A DNA stretch of 13,512 nucleotides, from NCBI GenBank assembly GCA_050256135.1, contig JBFWIF010000072.1:1-13512 (forward strand), in the 5' to 3' direction. Source of the DNA: RZYP01 sp050256135. GTDB taxonomy: Bacteria > Bacillota > Negativicutes > Acidaminococcales > Acidaminococcaceae. A program made the translations under genes and the position numbers. Positions 1 through 7,187 of the stretch are shown piece by piece (position 1 is the stretch's first letter; each line of letters begins with the position of its first letter). The notes beneath the pieces are model-generated. The model was not told where the DNA came from. It saw only the letters and a list, made by a program, of their open reading frames with translations, and ran no database searches.

Positions 1-58
1 ACATTCGTTTTTGGTTTTGTTCAGTTTTCAAGGTTCATGCTCGCCGTTCTGCGGCGAC
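1..58 (-). other. rRNA operon leader, reading off the left edge
   Basis: Read on the minus strand, this stretch follows a strong promoter. It contains a GC-rich hairpin (CGCCG, loop CAGAA, CGGCG) and then the sequence CCTTGAAAACTGAACAAAAC. A 'TTGAAAACT(A/G)AACAA' element is characteristic of the region just before 16S, and in the 16S-23S spacer, in Firmicutes rRNA operons, where it takes part in precursor folding. Because tandem promoters lie directly upstream, the 16S 5' leader is the better reading. The 16S gene itself is not in the window and is inferred to begin a few tens of bases beyond base 1. Confidence 0.72.
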
Positions 59-64
59 TTGACT

Positions 65-93
65 ATAATATCACTTAGCGTCGATGCTGTCAA
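65..93 (-). promoter_or_regulatory. rRNA operon promoter, proximal (P2)
   Basis: On the minus strand a perfect -35 box TTGACA (88-93) is followed by a 17-base spacer and a -10 box TATTAT (65-70). An A/T-rich stretch lies just upstream (94-118), as expected for an UP element. The box match and the rRNA-type leader that follows make this a strong sigma-A promoter. Transcription should begin near base 58 and run leftwards. Confidence 0.8.
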
Positions 94-157
94 CACTTTT
101 CTCGAAAAACTTTTTGAGGTCTTTCGTCTGATACCAGCTCTCAATTGGAGCTCTTAT

Positions 158-186
158 ATAGTATCACTTGTAACGCTAGATTGCAA
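158..186 (-). promoter_or_regulatory. rRNA operon promoter, distal (P1)
   Basis: On the minus strand the -35 box TTGCAA (181-186), a 17-base spacer and the -10 box TACTAT (158-163) form a second sigma-A promoter 93 bases upstream of the proximal one. Both spacers end in AAGTGA directly before the -10 box, so the two promoters look like diverged copies. Tandem promoters are usual for Firmicutes rRNA operons. An AT-rich segment (187-225) precedes the -35 box. Confidence 0.65.
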
Positions 187-285
187 GCCCTCTTTGGCTA
201 ACTTTTTCAATAATATTTAAAGAAACACTAGGATGCGTTGCAATAATTAATGGCATAGAGACATGCTTTATAGGCTATATTTCTT

Positions 286-1239
286 TTACGTTATTTCGAA
301 TTTTTTTAATGCTTTTCCATTTAAATAATTGCATAAGCGTCCTTGATAAACATCACGTTCTTCAAGCATTCTCTCAATTTTACTTCTAATATCCCACCAA
401 TTTTCTCCCCAATTGCTGAATTCTGTATGAGAGGCTGGTGCTCTGCCTATTAAGCGCTGTACAACAATATCCTTATCAAGATATTCTAAAAATAAAATAA
501 CTCGTTCGATATATTCATCCAAACTAAACAGTTCTAACTTGCCTGCAAGATAGTCATCAGCCATTGATGTTCCTTTTATTATGTATAAAGCATGTATTTT
601 AGCTTCGGTCGTCTTCATGGCAGACAGAATTTTCGCAGTTTCAATAACATCCAATCTATCACTATTGGGTAAATTTAGTATCACATGCGTGCAGCTTTCA
701 AGTCCGAGTTTGTTAATTCTTTGCATAGCATCAAGATATTCAGCCAAGGAATGGCCTCTGCGTATTTCTTCAAGAGTATGATAGTTAGCAGTTTGCAGTC
801 CTAACTCGATACTAATATCAACCTTTGTTTTATCTCTAATGTCTACTAGTTTTTCCAAATAATTATCACTTATGCAATCAGGCCGCGTTGCTAAAGCAAT
901 TCTAACAATATCTTCATTACAAGCCTCAAACAGGTATTTTTCTAAAGTTTCTAGCGACAAATAAGTATTTGAATAGTTTTGAAAATAAGCTATAAACTTT
1001 TTAGCTTTATATTTATCTATAATATGCCCTTTATGCATAGCGATTTGTTCCGTGACACTCACGCTTTCAGGAACATGCTGGTAGCCCGCCCCTATATCTC
1101 CACAAAAGCTGCAGCCAGTAAATCCGCATGTCCCGTCACGGTTCGGACAAGTTACAGGGATACTTATCGGCAGCTTATATACTTTTACCCCATATTTTTT
1201 TTTGAGAAAATCCGAATAATTATTATATCTGTTTGTCAT
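286..1239 (-). CDS. TIGR01212-family radical SAM protein (YhcC/YtqA-like)
   Basis: This 317-residue protein belongs to the radical SAM family that includes E. coli YhcC and B. subtilis YtqA. The family signature CPNRDGT..GC.FC is present, with candidate [4Fe-4S] ligands C31, C43 and C46; C38 is an additional cysteine. The C11C2C spacing is typical of this Elp3-like group. Downstream are conserved stretches such as ELGLQT (about 145-150) and an RLIGRAP segment near residue 265. From recollection, YtqA (MnmL) has been linked to making mnm5s2U at the tRNA wobble position together with a methyltransferase (MnmM). No mnmM-like gene is visible here, so assigning that reaction is inference. The ATG overlaps the end of the upstream DUF4080 gene by 17 bases and has an AGAAGG ribosome site inside it, so translation is probably coupled. 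No clear terminator follows before the rRNA promoters. Confidence 0.9.
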   Translation of the reverse strand: MTNRYNNYSDFLKKKYGVKVYKLPISIPVTCPNRDGTCGFTGCSFCGDIGAGYQHVPESVSVTEQIAMHKGHIIDKYKAKKFIAYFQNYSNTYLSLETLEKYLFEACNEDIVRIALATRPDCISDNYLEKLVDIRDKTKVDISIELGLQTANYHTLEEIRRGHSLAEYLDAMQRINKLGLESCTHVILNLPNSDRLDVIETAKILSAMKTTEAKIHALYIIKGTSMADDYLAGKLELFSLDEYIERVILFLEYLDKDIVVQRLIGRAPASHTEFSNWGENWWDIRSKIERMLEERDVYQGRLCNYLNGKALKKFEIT

Positions 1240-2959
1240 AGAAATCTTTGCCTTCTATCTCTAGATAATACACTTCCGAACCAGTAAAATCCGCCAGTAC
1301 AACAAAATCTGAATCAAAACCCCTATCCGGATGCCAGTTAAATCGTTCGATAGGCAGATACTTGCGCACTTTGCGCCATGTTGAGAACTCATATAAAGGC
1401 AAATATTTTTTAATGATATTTTCATTTCGCCAAAACTCTAATACCTTTTCTTTAATTTCTTCACTCTGCCACTTAAAATTGCTTGGTTGCCAGCCAGGTT
1501 GTTTTAAAAATACATCAAACCGTAAGATTTCAGTTAAGATATTTGCTTGTTCTGGGAATTTTTCCTCACAGAACAATTTCAATAATAAGGTCACATTCCT
1601 GATATTATGACCTTCCGGATACAGTCCTTTGCTATCCCACCAAATACTCAGTTCCTCATAAAAAGCATATGCATCAGCATCATAATATTCATTTATTATA
1701 TTTTCCAGAAAATAATTAAATTTGCCCGTATTATAAGTATGTTCAAAAACATCCTCTAAAACTTTTAAAAAACGCATTTCTGTATAAGAAACATACTTTG
1801 TTTGCAAAACCTCATAAGGAACATCATCCATATAAACAATTCCATGCTCTTCGGCTTGTTTCGACATCAAAGAACCTTTTAAGATTTTCAGAAAACCTAG
1901 TTGCAACATCTGAGGCTGCAAGGCATAAACATCATTAAAAGATTTTTTAAAACTGCTTATGTCTTCATATGGCAGTCCAGCAATAATATCAAGATGCAAA
2001 TGTATATTACCAAATGTTAGAATTTTTCTAACGTTGTTTACCAGAGCTTGCCAATCATCTGCTCTTCCTATCGTCTTTAAAGTATCCTTATTGGTTGTTT
2101 GAACTCCAATCTCAAACTGGAACCTTCCTTTTGGTACTGTCCTAAGAAATTCCAGGACATTTTCTGAAAGCAGATCAGCCTTTATTTCAAAATGAAAAAG
2201 GGTTTTAGTCTCTTTATCAGCAAGATGCTGCATTATCGGTAAAAAATAATCTTCTCCCAAATTATAGGTACGATCCACAAACTTGACCAAAGGAACTTCT
2301 GCCTCAATAAATTTATCCAATTCTCTTATGACCTTAGCAAGAGGCTTCCTTCTTACATAATGCGAAATTCCCGACAAACAATAAGAACAACTAAAAGGGC
2401 AGCCTCGCGTTGATTCATAATATACAATTTTATGAAGTTCCTTGAAAGCCTCCATATCATCATATGGAAAAGGCAAAATAGATAAGTCTGATACTACGGC
2501 TAGGTTACCGGCGTTTTGAGCACATCCATCCCCATCAATCCAAGCAACACTTTTAGACATAATTCTCCGTCTATTTTTCAAATCATCCAAAAGTGAAGCA
2601 AAAACTTCTTCTCCCTCACCTTGCACAATAAAATCTGCATTCGGACACTCGGCAAAAGCCTCAACAGTAGTAAATGATACTTCAGGTCCTCCAAGTATAA
2701 TGATACTCTCAGGCATAACCTTGCGTACTAAACTAACTAAGGAATAGACGTAGTTTTTATTCCAAATATGAACATCCAGACCAATAATATCCGGTTCGTA
2801 AGAACTAATTTCAGCTAAAGAAGCAAGCAGTGGCGTTTGTATGGTCTGCTCGCAAAAATCTACGTCAAATCCTTTTTGCTTGCAGTAATAGCTTATTGAT
2901 CTGATTCCTAAAGATGAGTGTATATATTTACTGTTAACAGCAACTAATAGTGTCTTCAT
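1223..2959 (-). CDS. B12-binding-type radical SAM protein with DUF4080 C-terminal domain
   Basis: The protein has 578 residues. Residues 1 to about 140 form a Rossmann-type cobalamin-binding-like domain, opening with the family's usual NSKYIHSSLG segment and carrying GGPEVS at 90-95; I see no DxHxxG motif for base-off B12 ligation. The radical SAM core follows, with the classic CxxxCxxC cluster as C187, C191 and C194 in RGCPFSCSYC. The last ~200 residues match the DUF4080 region in position and in their aromatic-rich character. Substrate and reaction are unknown for this family. Known relatives use SAM and an Fe-S cluster, often with cobalamin, for difficult methylations or rearrangements. 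The start is supported by AAAGGA seven bases upstream of the ATG. It is the first gene of a two-gene unit with the overlapping TIGR01212 protein and is divergent from pepF. Confidence 0.88.
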   Translation of the reverse strand: MKTLLVAVNSKYIHSSLGIRSISYYCKQKGFDVDFCEQTIQTPLLASLAEISSYEPDIIGLDVHIWNKNYVYSLVSLVRKVMPESIIILGGPEVSFTTVEAFAECPNADFIVQGEGEEVFASLLDDLKNRRRIMSKSVAWIDGDGCAQNAGNLAVVSDLSILPFPYDDMEAFKELHKIVYYESTRGCPFSCSYCLSGISHYVRRKPLAKVIRELDKFIEAEVPLVKFVDRTYNLGEDYFLPIMQHLADKETKTLFHFEIKADLLSENVLEFLRTVPKGRFQFEIGVQTTNKDTLKTIGRADDWQALVNNVRKILTFGNIHLHLDIIAGLPYEDISSFKKSFNDVYALQPQMLQLGFLKILKGSLMSKQAEEHGIVYMDDVPYEVLQTKYVSYTEMRFLKVLEDVFEHTYNTGKFNYFLENIINEYYDADAYAFYEELSIWWDSKGLYPEGHNIRNVTLLLKLFCEEKFPEQANILTEILRFDVFLKQPGWQPSNFKWQSEEIKEKVLEFWRNENIIKKYLPLYEFSTWRKVRKYLPIERFNWHPDRGFDSDFVVLADFTGSEVYYLEIEGKDFYDKQI

Positions 2960-2995
2960 TGTCCTATCCTTTCAAAATTAAAAACTCCTCTGTGC

Positions 2996-3001
2996 TATAA
3001 T
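2996..3001 (+). promoter_or_regulatory. pepF promoter, extended -10
   Basis: TGCTATAAT (2993-3001) is an extended -10 element with a perfect TATAAT. No good -35 box lies at the standard distance, and extended -10 promoters often lack one. Transcription would start near 3008 and give a leader of about 35 bases ending in the AAGGAG ribosome site (3027-3032), ten bases before the pepF ATG. The -10 overlaps the -10 of the opposing promoter. Confidence 0.6.
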
Positions 3002-3028
3002 AATATTATTGTCCAGTAATTTTTGCAA
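3000..3028 (-). promoter_or_regulatory. Promoter of the radical SAM gene pair
   Basis: On the minus strand the -35 box TTGCAA (3023-3028), a 17-base spacer and the -10 box TATTAT (3000-3005) point at the DUF4080 gene. The -10 box shares bases with the pepF -10 box on the other strand, so RNA polymerase can probably occupy only one of the two promoters at a time. Confidence 0.55.
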
Positions 3029-3042
3029 GGAGTGATAAGAAT

Positions 3043-4866
3043 ATGACAATTACACACACAGTGCCTGAACACGGCAGCGCAGTATTAAGACACAATATAC
3101 CACAAACATCCAAGTGGCATATAGAAGATATTTTTACAACAATTTCCGAATGGGAAGAAAGTTGTAAAACATTAAAACTAAGATTAAAAGATTTAGTAAC
3201 TTATCAAGGCAGGCTTCATGAAAGCGAACAGCTTTTGAATTGTCTCGCTTTGCGTGATACATTATCACAAAGTATTGAAAAAATATACGCCTATACGCGT
3301 CTGCAAAGAGATACTGATAATGCAAATCAAGACTTCCAAGAATTAGTAGGTATTGCGGAAAATATTACTGCAGATTACTATAACGCAATATCTTTTATCG
3401 AACCAGAAATTTTGACACAAAAGAACCTATCATTTGACAATCTTGAAAAAACTAATCCAAAGTTCAGACAATATAAACACTATCTTGAAGATTTGCTTCG
3501 TAAAGCCCCACATGTTTTGCCTACACGAGAAGAAGAAATTCTCTCCAAAAGCAGATTGTCAACAAGTGCAGCTGAAAACATCTTTAGAATTCTGACTGGT
3601 GCCGATATCAGCTTTTCCTCTGTAAGCGACAGTAAAGGCGATACTCATGCCGTCAGCGAAGGCAGCTATCTTTTAAACATGACTTCCCGCGACAGAACTT
3701 TACGTGAAAATACTTTTAAATCACTGATGGGTACTTATAGACAATATCGCAATACTTTAGCCGCTTCACTTGCCGGCAACTGTCGAAGTGCTAATTTTTA
3801 TGCAACAATCCACAATTATCAGGATACCTTATCAGCAAGCCTGGCCGAAGACAATATTCCCGTAAGCTTATATGACAATTTAATCAATACCATTCACACC
3901 AACTTAGATCCTTTGCACGACTATATAGCATTAAAAAAGGATATTCTTTCCCTTAGCGAATTCCATGCTTTTGATTTATATGTTTCCTTAGCGAAAGAAG
4001 ATGCTGATACTTTCTCTTATACCTATCCTGAAGCCTGTAAAATCGTGCAAACTGCTCTTGCCCCTCTTGGTGACTCCTATTGCGAAAAATTGTCAGAAGG
4101 CTTTTCCTCAGGTTGGATTGACGTATATGAAAATAAGGGTAAACGTTCAGGAGCTTATTCTTGGGGCATTTATGGCGTGCACCCATTCGTGCTTTTAAAT
4201 TATCAACCTCGCTATAATAGTGTTTCTACTATAGCTCATGAAATGGGCCATGCTATGCATAGCTACCTAAGCAGTCAAAATCAGACCTATATTAATTCTG
4301 ATTATTCCATCTTCTGTGCAGAAGTTGCTTCAACAACTAATGAAATACTACTCTTGGAGCATATGCTGGGAAAAGCTGATAAAAACCAAAAAATCTATCT
4401 CCTTAACCAATTTTTAGAAGCAGTTCGTACAACTGTATATCGACAAGTACAATTTGCGGAGTTTGAAAAAAGTATCCATGAAGAAATCAGTGCAGGTAAA
4501 ACCCTTGTTGCCAAGAATCTCGAAGAACTATGGCTTGCCCTGAACAAAAAATACTATGGCGAATCACTTACTTTAGATCAGGAACTCAGTGCAGAATGGT
4601 CGCGCATTCCCCACTTTTATACACCCTTCTACGTTTACAAATACGCTACAGGTTATTCAGCCGCTACAACCTTTGCTGATTTAATTCTCCAAAATCAACC
4701 CGGAGCCAAAGAAAAATATTTGCAATTTTTAAGTTCAGGCGGCAGCGATTATTCACTAGCTTTGCTGCAAAAAGCTGGCGTAGACTTAAATACGCCAATG
4801 CCTATAGAATATACGTTAAGAAAATTTAAAGAAAAACTAGCTGAACTTAAAGTTCTTTTACGCTAG
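3043..4866 (+). CDS. pepF: Oligoendopeptidase F, M3 family zinc metallopeptidase
   Basis: The 607-residue product is a cytoplasmic M3B peptidase that cleaves short oligopeptides, usually during peptide nutrition or turnover. The zinc site is intact: HEMGH at 399-403 provides two histidines and the catalytic glutamate E400, and E427 in the AEVASTTNE segment is the expected third ligand. The C-terminal part has the family's HFYTPFYVYKYATG segment that lines the active site. The length matches the usual ~600 residues, and there is no signal peptide or membrane segment. The ATG is preceded by AAGGAG at a ten-base distance and by an extended -10 promoter. The gene is monocistronic: it is divergent from the radical SAM pair and convergent with thrC across a shared terminator. 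Confidence 0.96.
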   Translation: MTITHTVPEHGSAVLRHNIPQTSKWHIEDIFTTISEWEESCKTLKLRLKDLVTYQGRLHESEQLLNCLALRDTLSQSIEKIYAYTRLQRDTDNANQDFQELVGIAENITADYYNAISFIEPEILTQKNLSFDNLEKTNPKFRQYKHYLEDLLRKAPHVLPTREEEILSKSRLSTSAAENIFRILTGADISFSSVSDSKGDTHAVSEGSYLLNMTSRDRTLRENTFKSLMGTYRQYRNTLAASLAGNCRSANFYATIHNYQDTLSASLAEDNIPVSLYDNLINTIHTNLDPLHDYIALKKDILSLSEFHAFDLYVSLAKEDADTFSYTYPEACKIVQTALAPLGDSYCEKLSEGFSSGWIDVYENKGKRSGAYSWGIYGVHPFVLLNYQPRYNSVSTIAHEMGHAMHSYLSSQNQTYINSDYSIFCAEVASTTNEILLLEHMLGKADKNQKIYLLNQFLEAVRTTVYRQVQFAEFEKSIHEEISAGKTLVAKNLEELWLALNKKYYGESLTLDQELSAEWSRIPHFYTPFYVYKYATGYSAATTFADLILQNQPGAKEKYLQFLSSGGSDYSLALLQKAGVDLNTPMPIEYTLRKFKEKLAELKVLLR

Positions 4867-4875
4867 AAGCGTCAA

Positions 4876-4916
4876 AAAGGGGAGTAAATAACCAGCTCGG
4901 TTATTTACTCCCCTTT
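4876..4916. terminator. Bidirectional terminator between pepF and thrC
   Basis: A perfect 18-bp inverted repeat (4876-4893 and 4899-4916) with a five-base loop AGCTC lies between two convergent genes. Its base is A3G4 / C4T3. Each strand therefore reads a GC-containing stem followed by U residues: TTTAATTATTTT on the plus strand and a T5 run on the minus strand. It should stop transcription of both pepF and thrC. Confidence 0.92.
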
Positions 4917-4923
4917 AATTATT

Positions 4924-6420
4924 TTATAATTTTAAAATTTTTAGAACAGTTTCTTTCATCTTACTCTTTTCGATTTTCTCTTTATGCAGAATAGGCTTTT
5001 GCTCTAACTCAGCAAGTGGCTTTGGTACTACTGTGTCACTAACCTCTGACAAAAGATGCAATGCATTAAAAGGATCCATCTCTTTAACCAAGGTATCCGG
5101 TTTAATTGCCTCTAAAACAGAAACATTAAACTTGTAAGGACTAGCTGTTGACAAAACAACGCAATATTTTTCATCTGAAGAAAGCATTCTATACTTTTCA
5201 CATGCCCTCCAAGCCACTGCCGTATGTGGATCAAGTAAGTAGTGCTTGTCTCTGAAAACATTGCAAATTGTCTCTTTTGTTTCAATCTCATCCACCCAAG
5301 TACCAAAGAAACTTTTCTGAATTTTTGCGAGCACCTTACCGCCAACATCATAAAAACCTGCGTCTTTGAGTTCTCTCATCCAGTTGGCAACTTTACCAGC
5401 ATCTTCCTCTGTAATTTGATAAAGAAGACGCTCAAGATTGCTTGATATCAAAATATCCATAGATGGAGATATTGTTTTGTGGAATTCACGCCGCCTATCA
5501 TATTTACCAGAATTCAAGAAGACCGACAAAACATTATTAGTATTGGAAGCGCAAATCAAACGGCTAATTGGTAAACCCATGCATTTAGCATAATAACCTG
5601 CCAGAATGTCACCAAAATTGCCTGTCGGAACAGAAAAATTAATTTCCTCACCAGCAACAATGTGACCTGCCTTAACAGCATCTGCGTAAGCACTGAAATA
5701 ATAAACTATCTGCGGTGCTAAACGACCCCAATTGATAGAATTTGCGGAAGAAAAAACATAACCTTTTTCTTTCAACTTTTCCATCAGATTTTCATCAGAA
5801 AAGATTTCCTTTACCCCAGACTGAGCGTCATCAAAATTGCCTTGTACAGCAATGACATTAACGTTGCTGCCATTTTGCGTAATCATTTGGCGTTTCTGGA
5901 CATCGCTTACGCCATCATCAGGATAAAAAACTATTATTTGTGTCCCTTTAACATCAGCAAAACCTTCCAGAGCCGCTTTGCCAGTATCTCCAGATGTAGC
6001 AACCAATATAACTATATTGTTTTGCTCACCGGTTTTTTCGATAGCCTTCAGCAAAAGATGAGGCAATAATTGTAATGCCATATCTTTAAAAGCTGATGTA
6101 GGGCCATGCCACAATTCAAGCACACCAATTTTGTCTTTAACCTGTTTTAAAGGAGCAGCAAAACCGCCAAATCTCTCTTCTGAATATGCGGCAGAAGTAC
6201 AAGTTAAAAGTTCCTCTTCAGTATAATCCGTTAAAAAGAAAGATAGAATTTTAGCTGCGCGCTCAGCGTAAGGCAATTCGCTCATTGCAACGATTTCATC
6301 CAACGTAAGTGTTGCAAATTTTTGTGGCACAAACAAACCACCGTCATCAGCCAAGCCACGTGTGATAGCATGTGCAGAACAAACCATATCAGTTTGACCA
6401 CGAGTACTTGTATATAACAT
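4924..6420 (-). CDS. thrC: Threonine synthase
   Basis: This 498-residue PLP enzyme converts O-phospho-L-homoserine to L-threonine and phosphate, the last step of threonine biosynthesis. The N-terminus has the family hallmarks STRGQ (5-9) and the GLADDGGLFVP segment (22-32). The PLP-binding lysine is K112 in HGPTSAFKDMA. A glycine/serine-rich phosphate-binding segment, ATSGDTGKAA, follows, and SVPTGNFGD is also present. The length fits the long bacterial/fungal class of ThrC. The ribosome site is weak: only GTAGG-like bases precede the ATG. A consensus promoter lies immediately upstream, so it does not depend on the deacylase gene behind it. hom and thrB are not nearby. The leader is only about 35 bases, leaving no room for a T-box or peptide attenuator. 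Confidence 0.96.
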   Translation of the reverse strand: MLYTSTRGQTDMVCSAHAITRGLADDGGLFVPQKFATLTLDEIVAMSELPYAERAAKILSFFLTDYTEEELLTCTSAAYSEERFGGFAAPLKQVKDKIGVLELWHGPTSAFKDMALQLLPHLLLKAIEKTGEQNNIVILVATSGDTGKAALEGFADVKGTQIIVFYPDDGVSDVQKRQMITQNGSNVNVIAVQGNFDDAQSGVKEIFSDENLMEKLKEKGYVFSSANSINWGRLAPQIVYYFSAYADAVKAGHIVAGEEINFSVPTGNFGDILAGYYAKCMGLPISRLICASNTNNVLSVFLNSGKYDRRREFHKTISPSMDILISSNLERLLYQITEEDAGKVANWMRELKDAGFYDVGGKVLAKIQKSFFGTWVDEIETKETICNVFRDKHYLLDPHTAVAWRACEKYRMLSSDEKYCVVLSTASPYKFNVSVLEAIKPDTLVKEMDPFNALHLLSEVSDTVVPKPLAELEQKPILHKEKIEKSKMKETVLKILKL

Positions 6421-6461
6421 TGCCTACATACCTACTTTCTAATCATGTTAATAGCATTTCT

Positions 6462-6490
6462 ATAATAGCATATCACTCTTAAGACTGCAA
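6462..6490 (-). promoter_or_regulatory. thrC promoter
   Basis: On the minus strand the -35 box TTGCAG (6485-6490), a 17-base spacer and the -10 box TATTAT (6462-6467) are preceded by TGC, giving an extended -10. Transcription should begin about 35 bases before the thrC ATG, in the spacer after the deacylase gene. Confidence 0.65.
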
Positions 6491-6503
6491 TAAATTAGAA
6501 ACA

Positions 6504-6989
6504 CTAACTATTATGCATAGTTAAATCTGCAATCTTTGCTTTTGTTGCTGATTGAAGAGCAGCTGGTGCAAGAATTATCTGTAATCCCCTCTGCCCTGCG
6601 CTTATAGAAATTTCCGTCCAATTGCTTGCCGTTGCGTCCAAAAATACAGGGTAAGCCTTTTTTGCGCCCAACGGAGAAACACCGCCACGTATATAACCAG
6701 TAAGTGGCAATACATCTTTGAGGGCAACAAGTTCAGCACGCTTATTACCGCTTATTTTCGCCAAAGCTTTTAAATCCAGCTCATGATCCCCAGGTATGCA
6801 TGCAAAAATTACACCAGTTTTATCTCCAAGCACGCACAAGGTTTTAAAAACTTGCGAGCAAGGCATCCCGACAGAGTTTGCAACATGAACGGCATCCAGA
6901 TTATTTTCATCCACTTCATATTCCAATAATCTATAGTTAATTTTCATATTATCTAAAATACGTGATGCATTCGTTTTTTTGATTTTCAT
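6504..6989 (-). CDS. ybaK: YbaK/EbsC-family Cys-tRNA(Pro) deacylase
   Basis: The 161-residue cytoplasmic protein matches bacterial YbaK, a trans-editing enzyme that hydrolyses cysteine mischarged onto tRNA(Pro). Visible family features are KTNASRILD at the N-terminus, QVFKTLCV (46-53) with the lysine conserved in this family, the LDLKALAKISG stretch, and TGYIRGGVSPLGAKK (about 97-111) containing the GG and SP-G motifs that shape the active site. The length is typical. The ATG has a strong AGAGGTGG ribosome site. It lies upstream of thrC on the same strand, with an 83-base spacer that carries its own promoter, so the two are probably only loosely linked. nadE is divergent. Confidence 0.93.
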   Translation of the reverse strand: MKIKKTNASRILDNMKINYRLLEYEVDENNLDAVHVANSVGMPCSQVFKTLCVLGDKTGVIFACIPGDHELDLKALAKISGNKRAELVALKDVLPLTGYIRGGVSPLGAKKAYPVFLDATASNWTEISISAGQRGLQIILAPAALQSATKAKIADLTMHNS

Positions 6990-7043
6990 AGGCCACCTCT
7001 TATTCTAGAAACAAATCTAATAGTAATACACAAAGTATTTTGG

Positions 7044-7049
7044 TATAAT
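7044..7049 (+). promoter_or_regulatory. Candidate -10 element for nadE
   Basis: The spacer between the divergent deacylase and nadE genes (6990-7187) contains GGTATAATAG with a perfect TATAAT (7044-7049) on the plus strand. No good -35 box sits at the right distance. If it is used, the nadE leader is about 130 bases. I recognise no riboswitch in that leader and found no convincing promoter for the minus-strand gene in this spacer. Confidence 0.35.
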
Positions 7050-7187
7050 AGTTATCATATCATTTTAAGCGGGCCGGTAAAAGTAAATGTTTTAGATTTT
7101 CCTTATTGTTCATCATAACAGTGAAAAATATAGCATTTAGATGGCTGCCACAAAATTATTATATATATAAAGAGGTGTCAAGAAAAC

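Noticed and set aside
11..220. Open frame of 69 codons on the plus strand at the left edge
   Set aside because: It runs antisense through the rRNA promoters and leader, has no ribosome site, and its protein resembles nothing.
221..285. Terminator after the TIGR01212 gene (GCAT/ATGC hairpin)
   Set aside because: The stem is only four base pairs and no U-run follows, so it is not credible as an intrinsic terminator.
979..1287. Open frame of 102 codons on the plus strand
   Set aside because: It lies antisense to the conserved, motif-bearing radical SAM gene, including its cysteine cluster, and has no promoter or ribosome site.
6421..6503. T-box, threonine attenuator or riboswitch before thrC
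   Set aside because: The promoter sits inside this 83-base spacer and leaves a leader of only about 35 bases with no hairpin or U-run.
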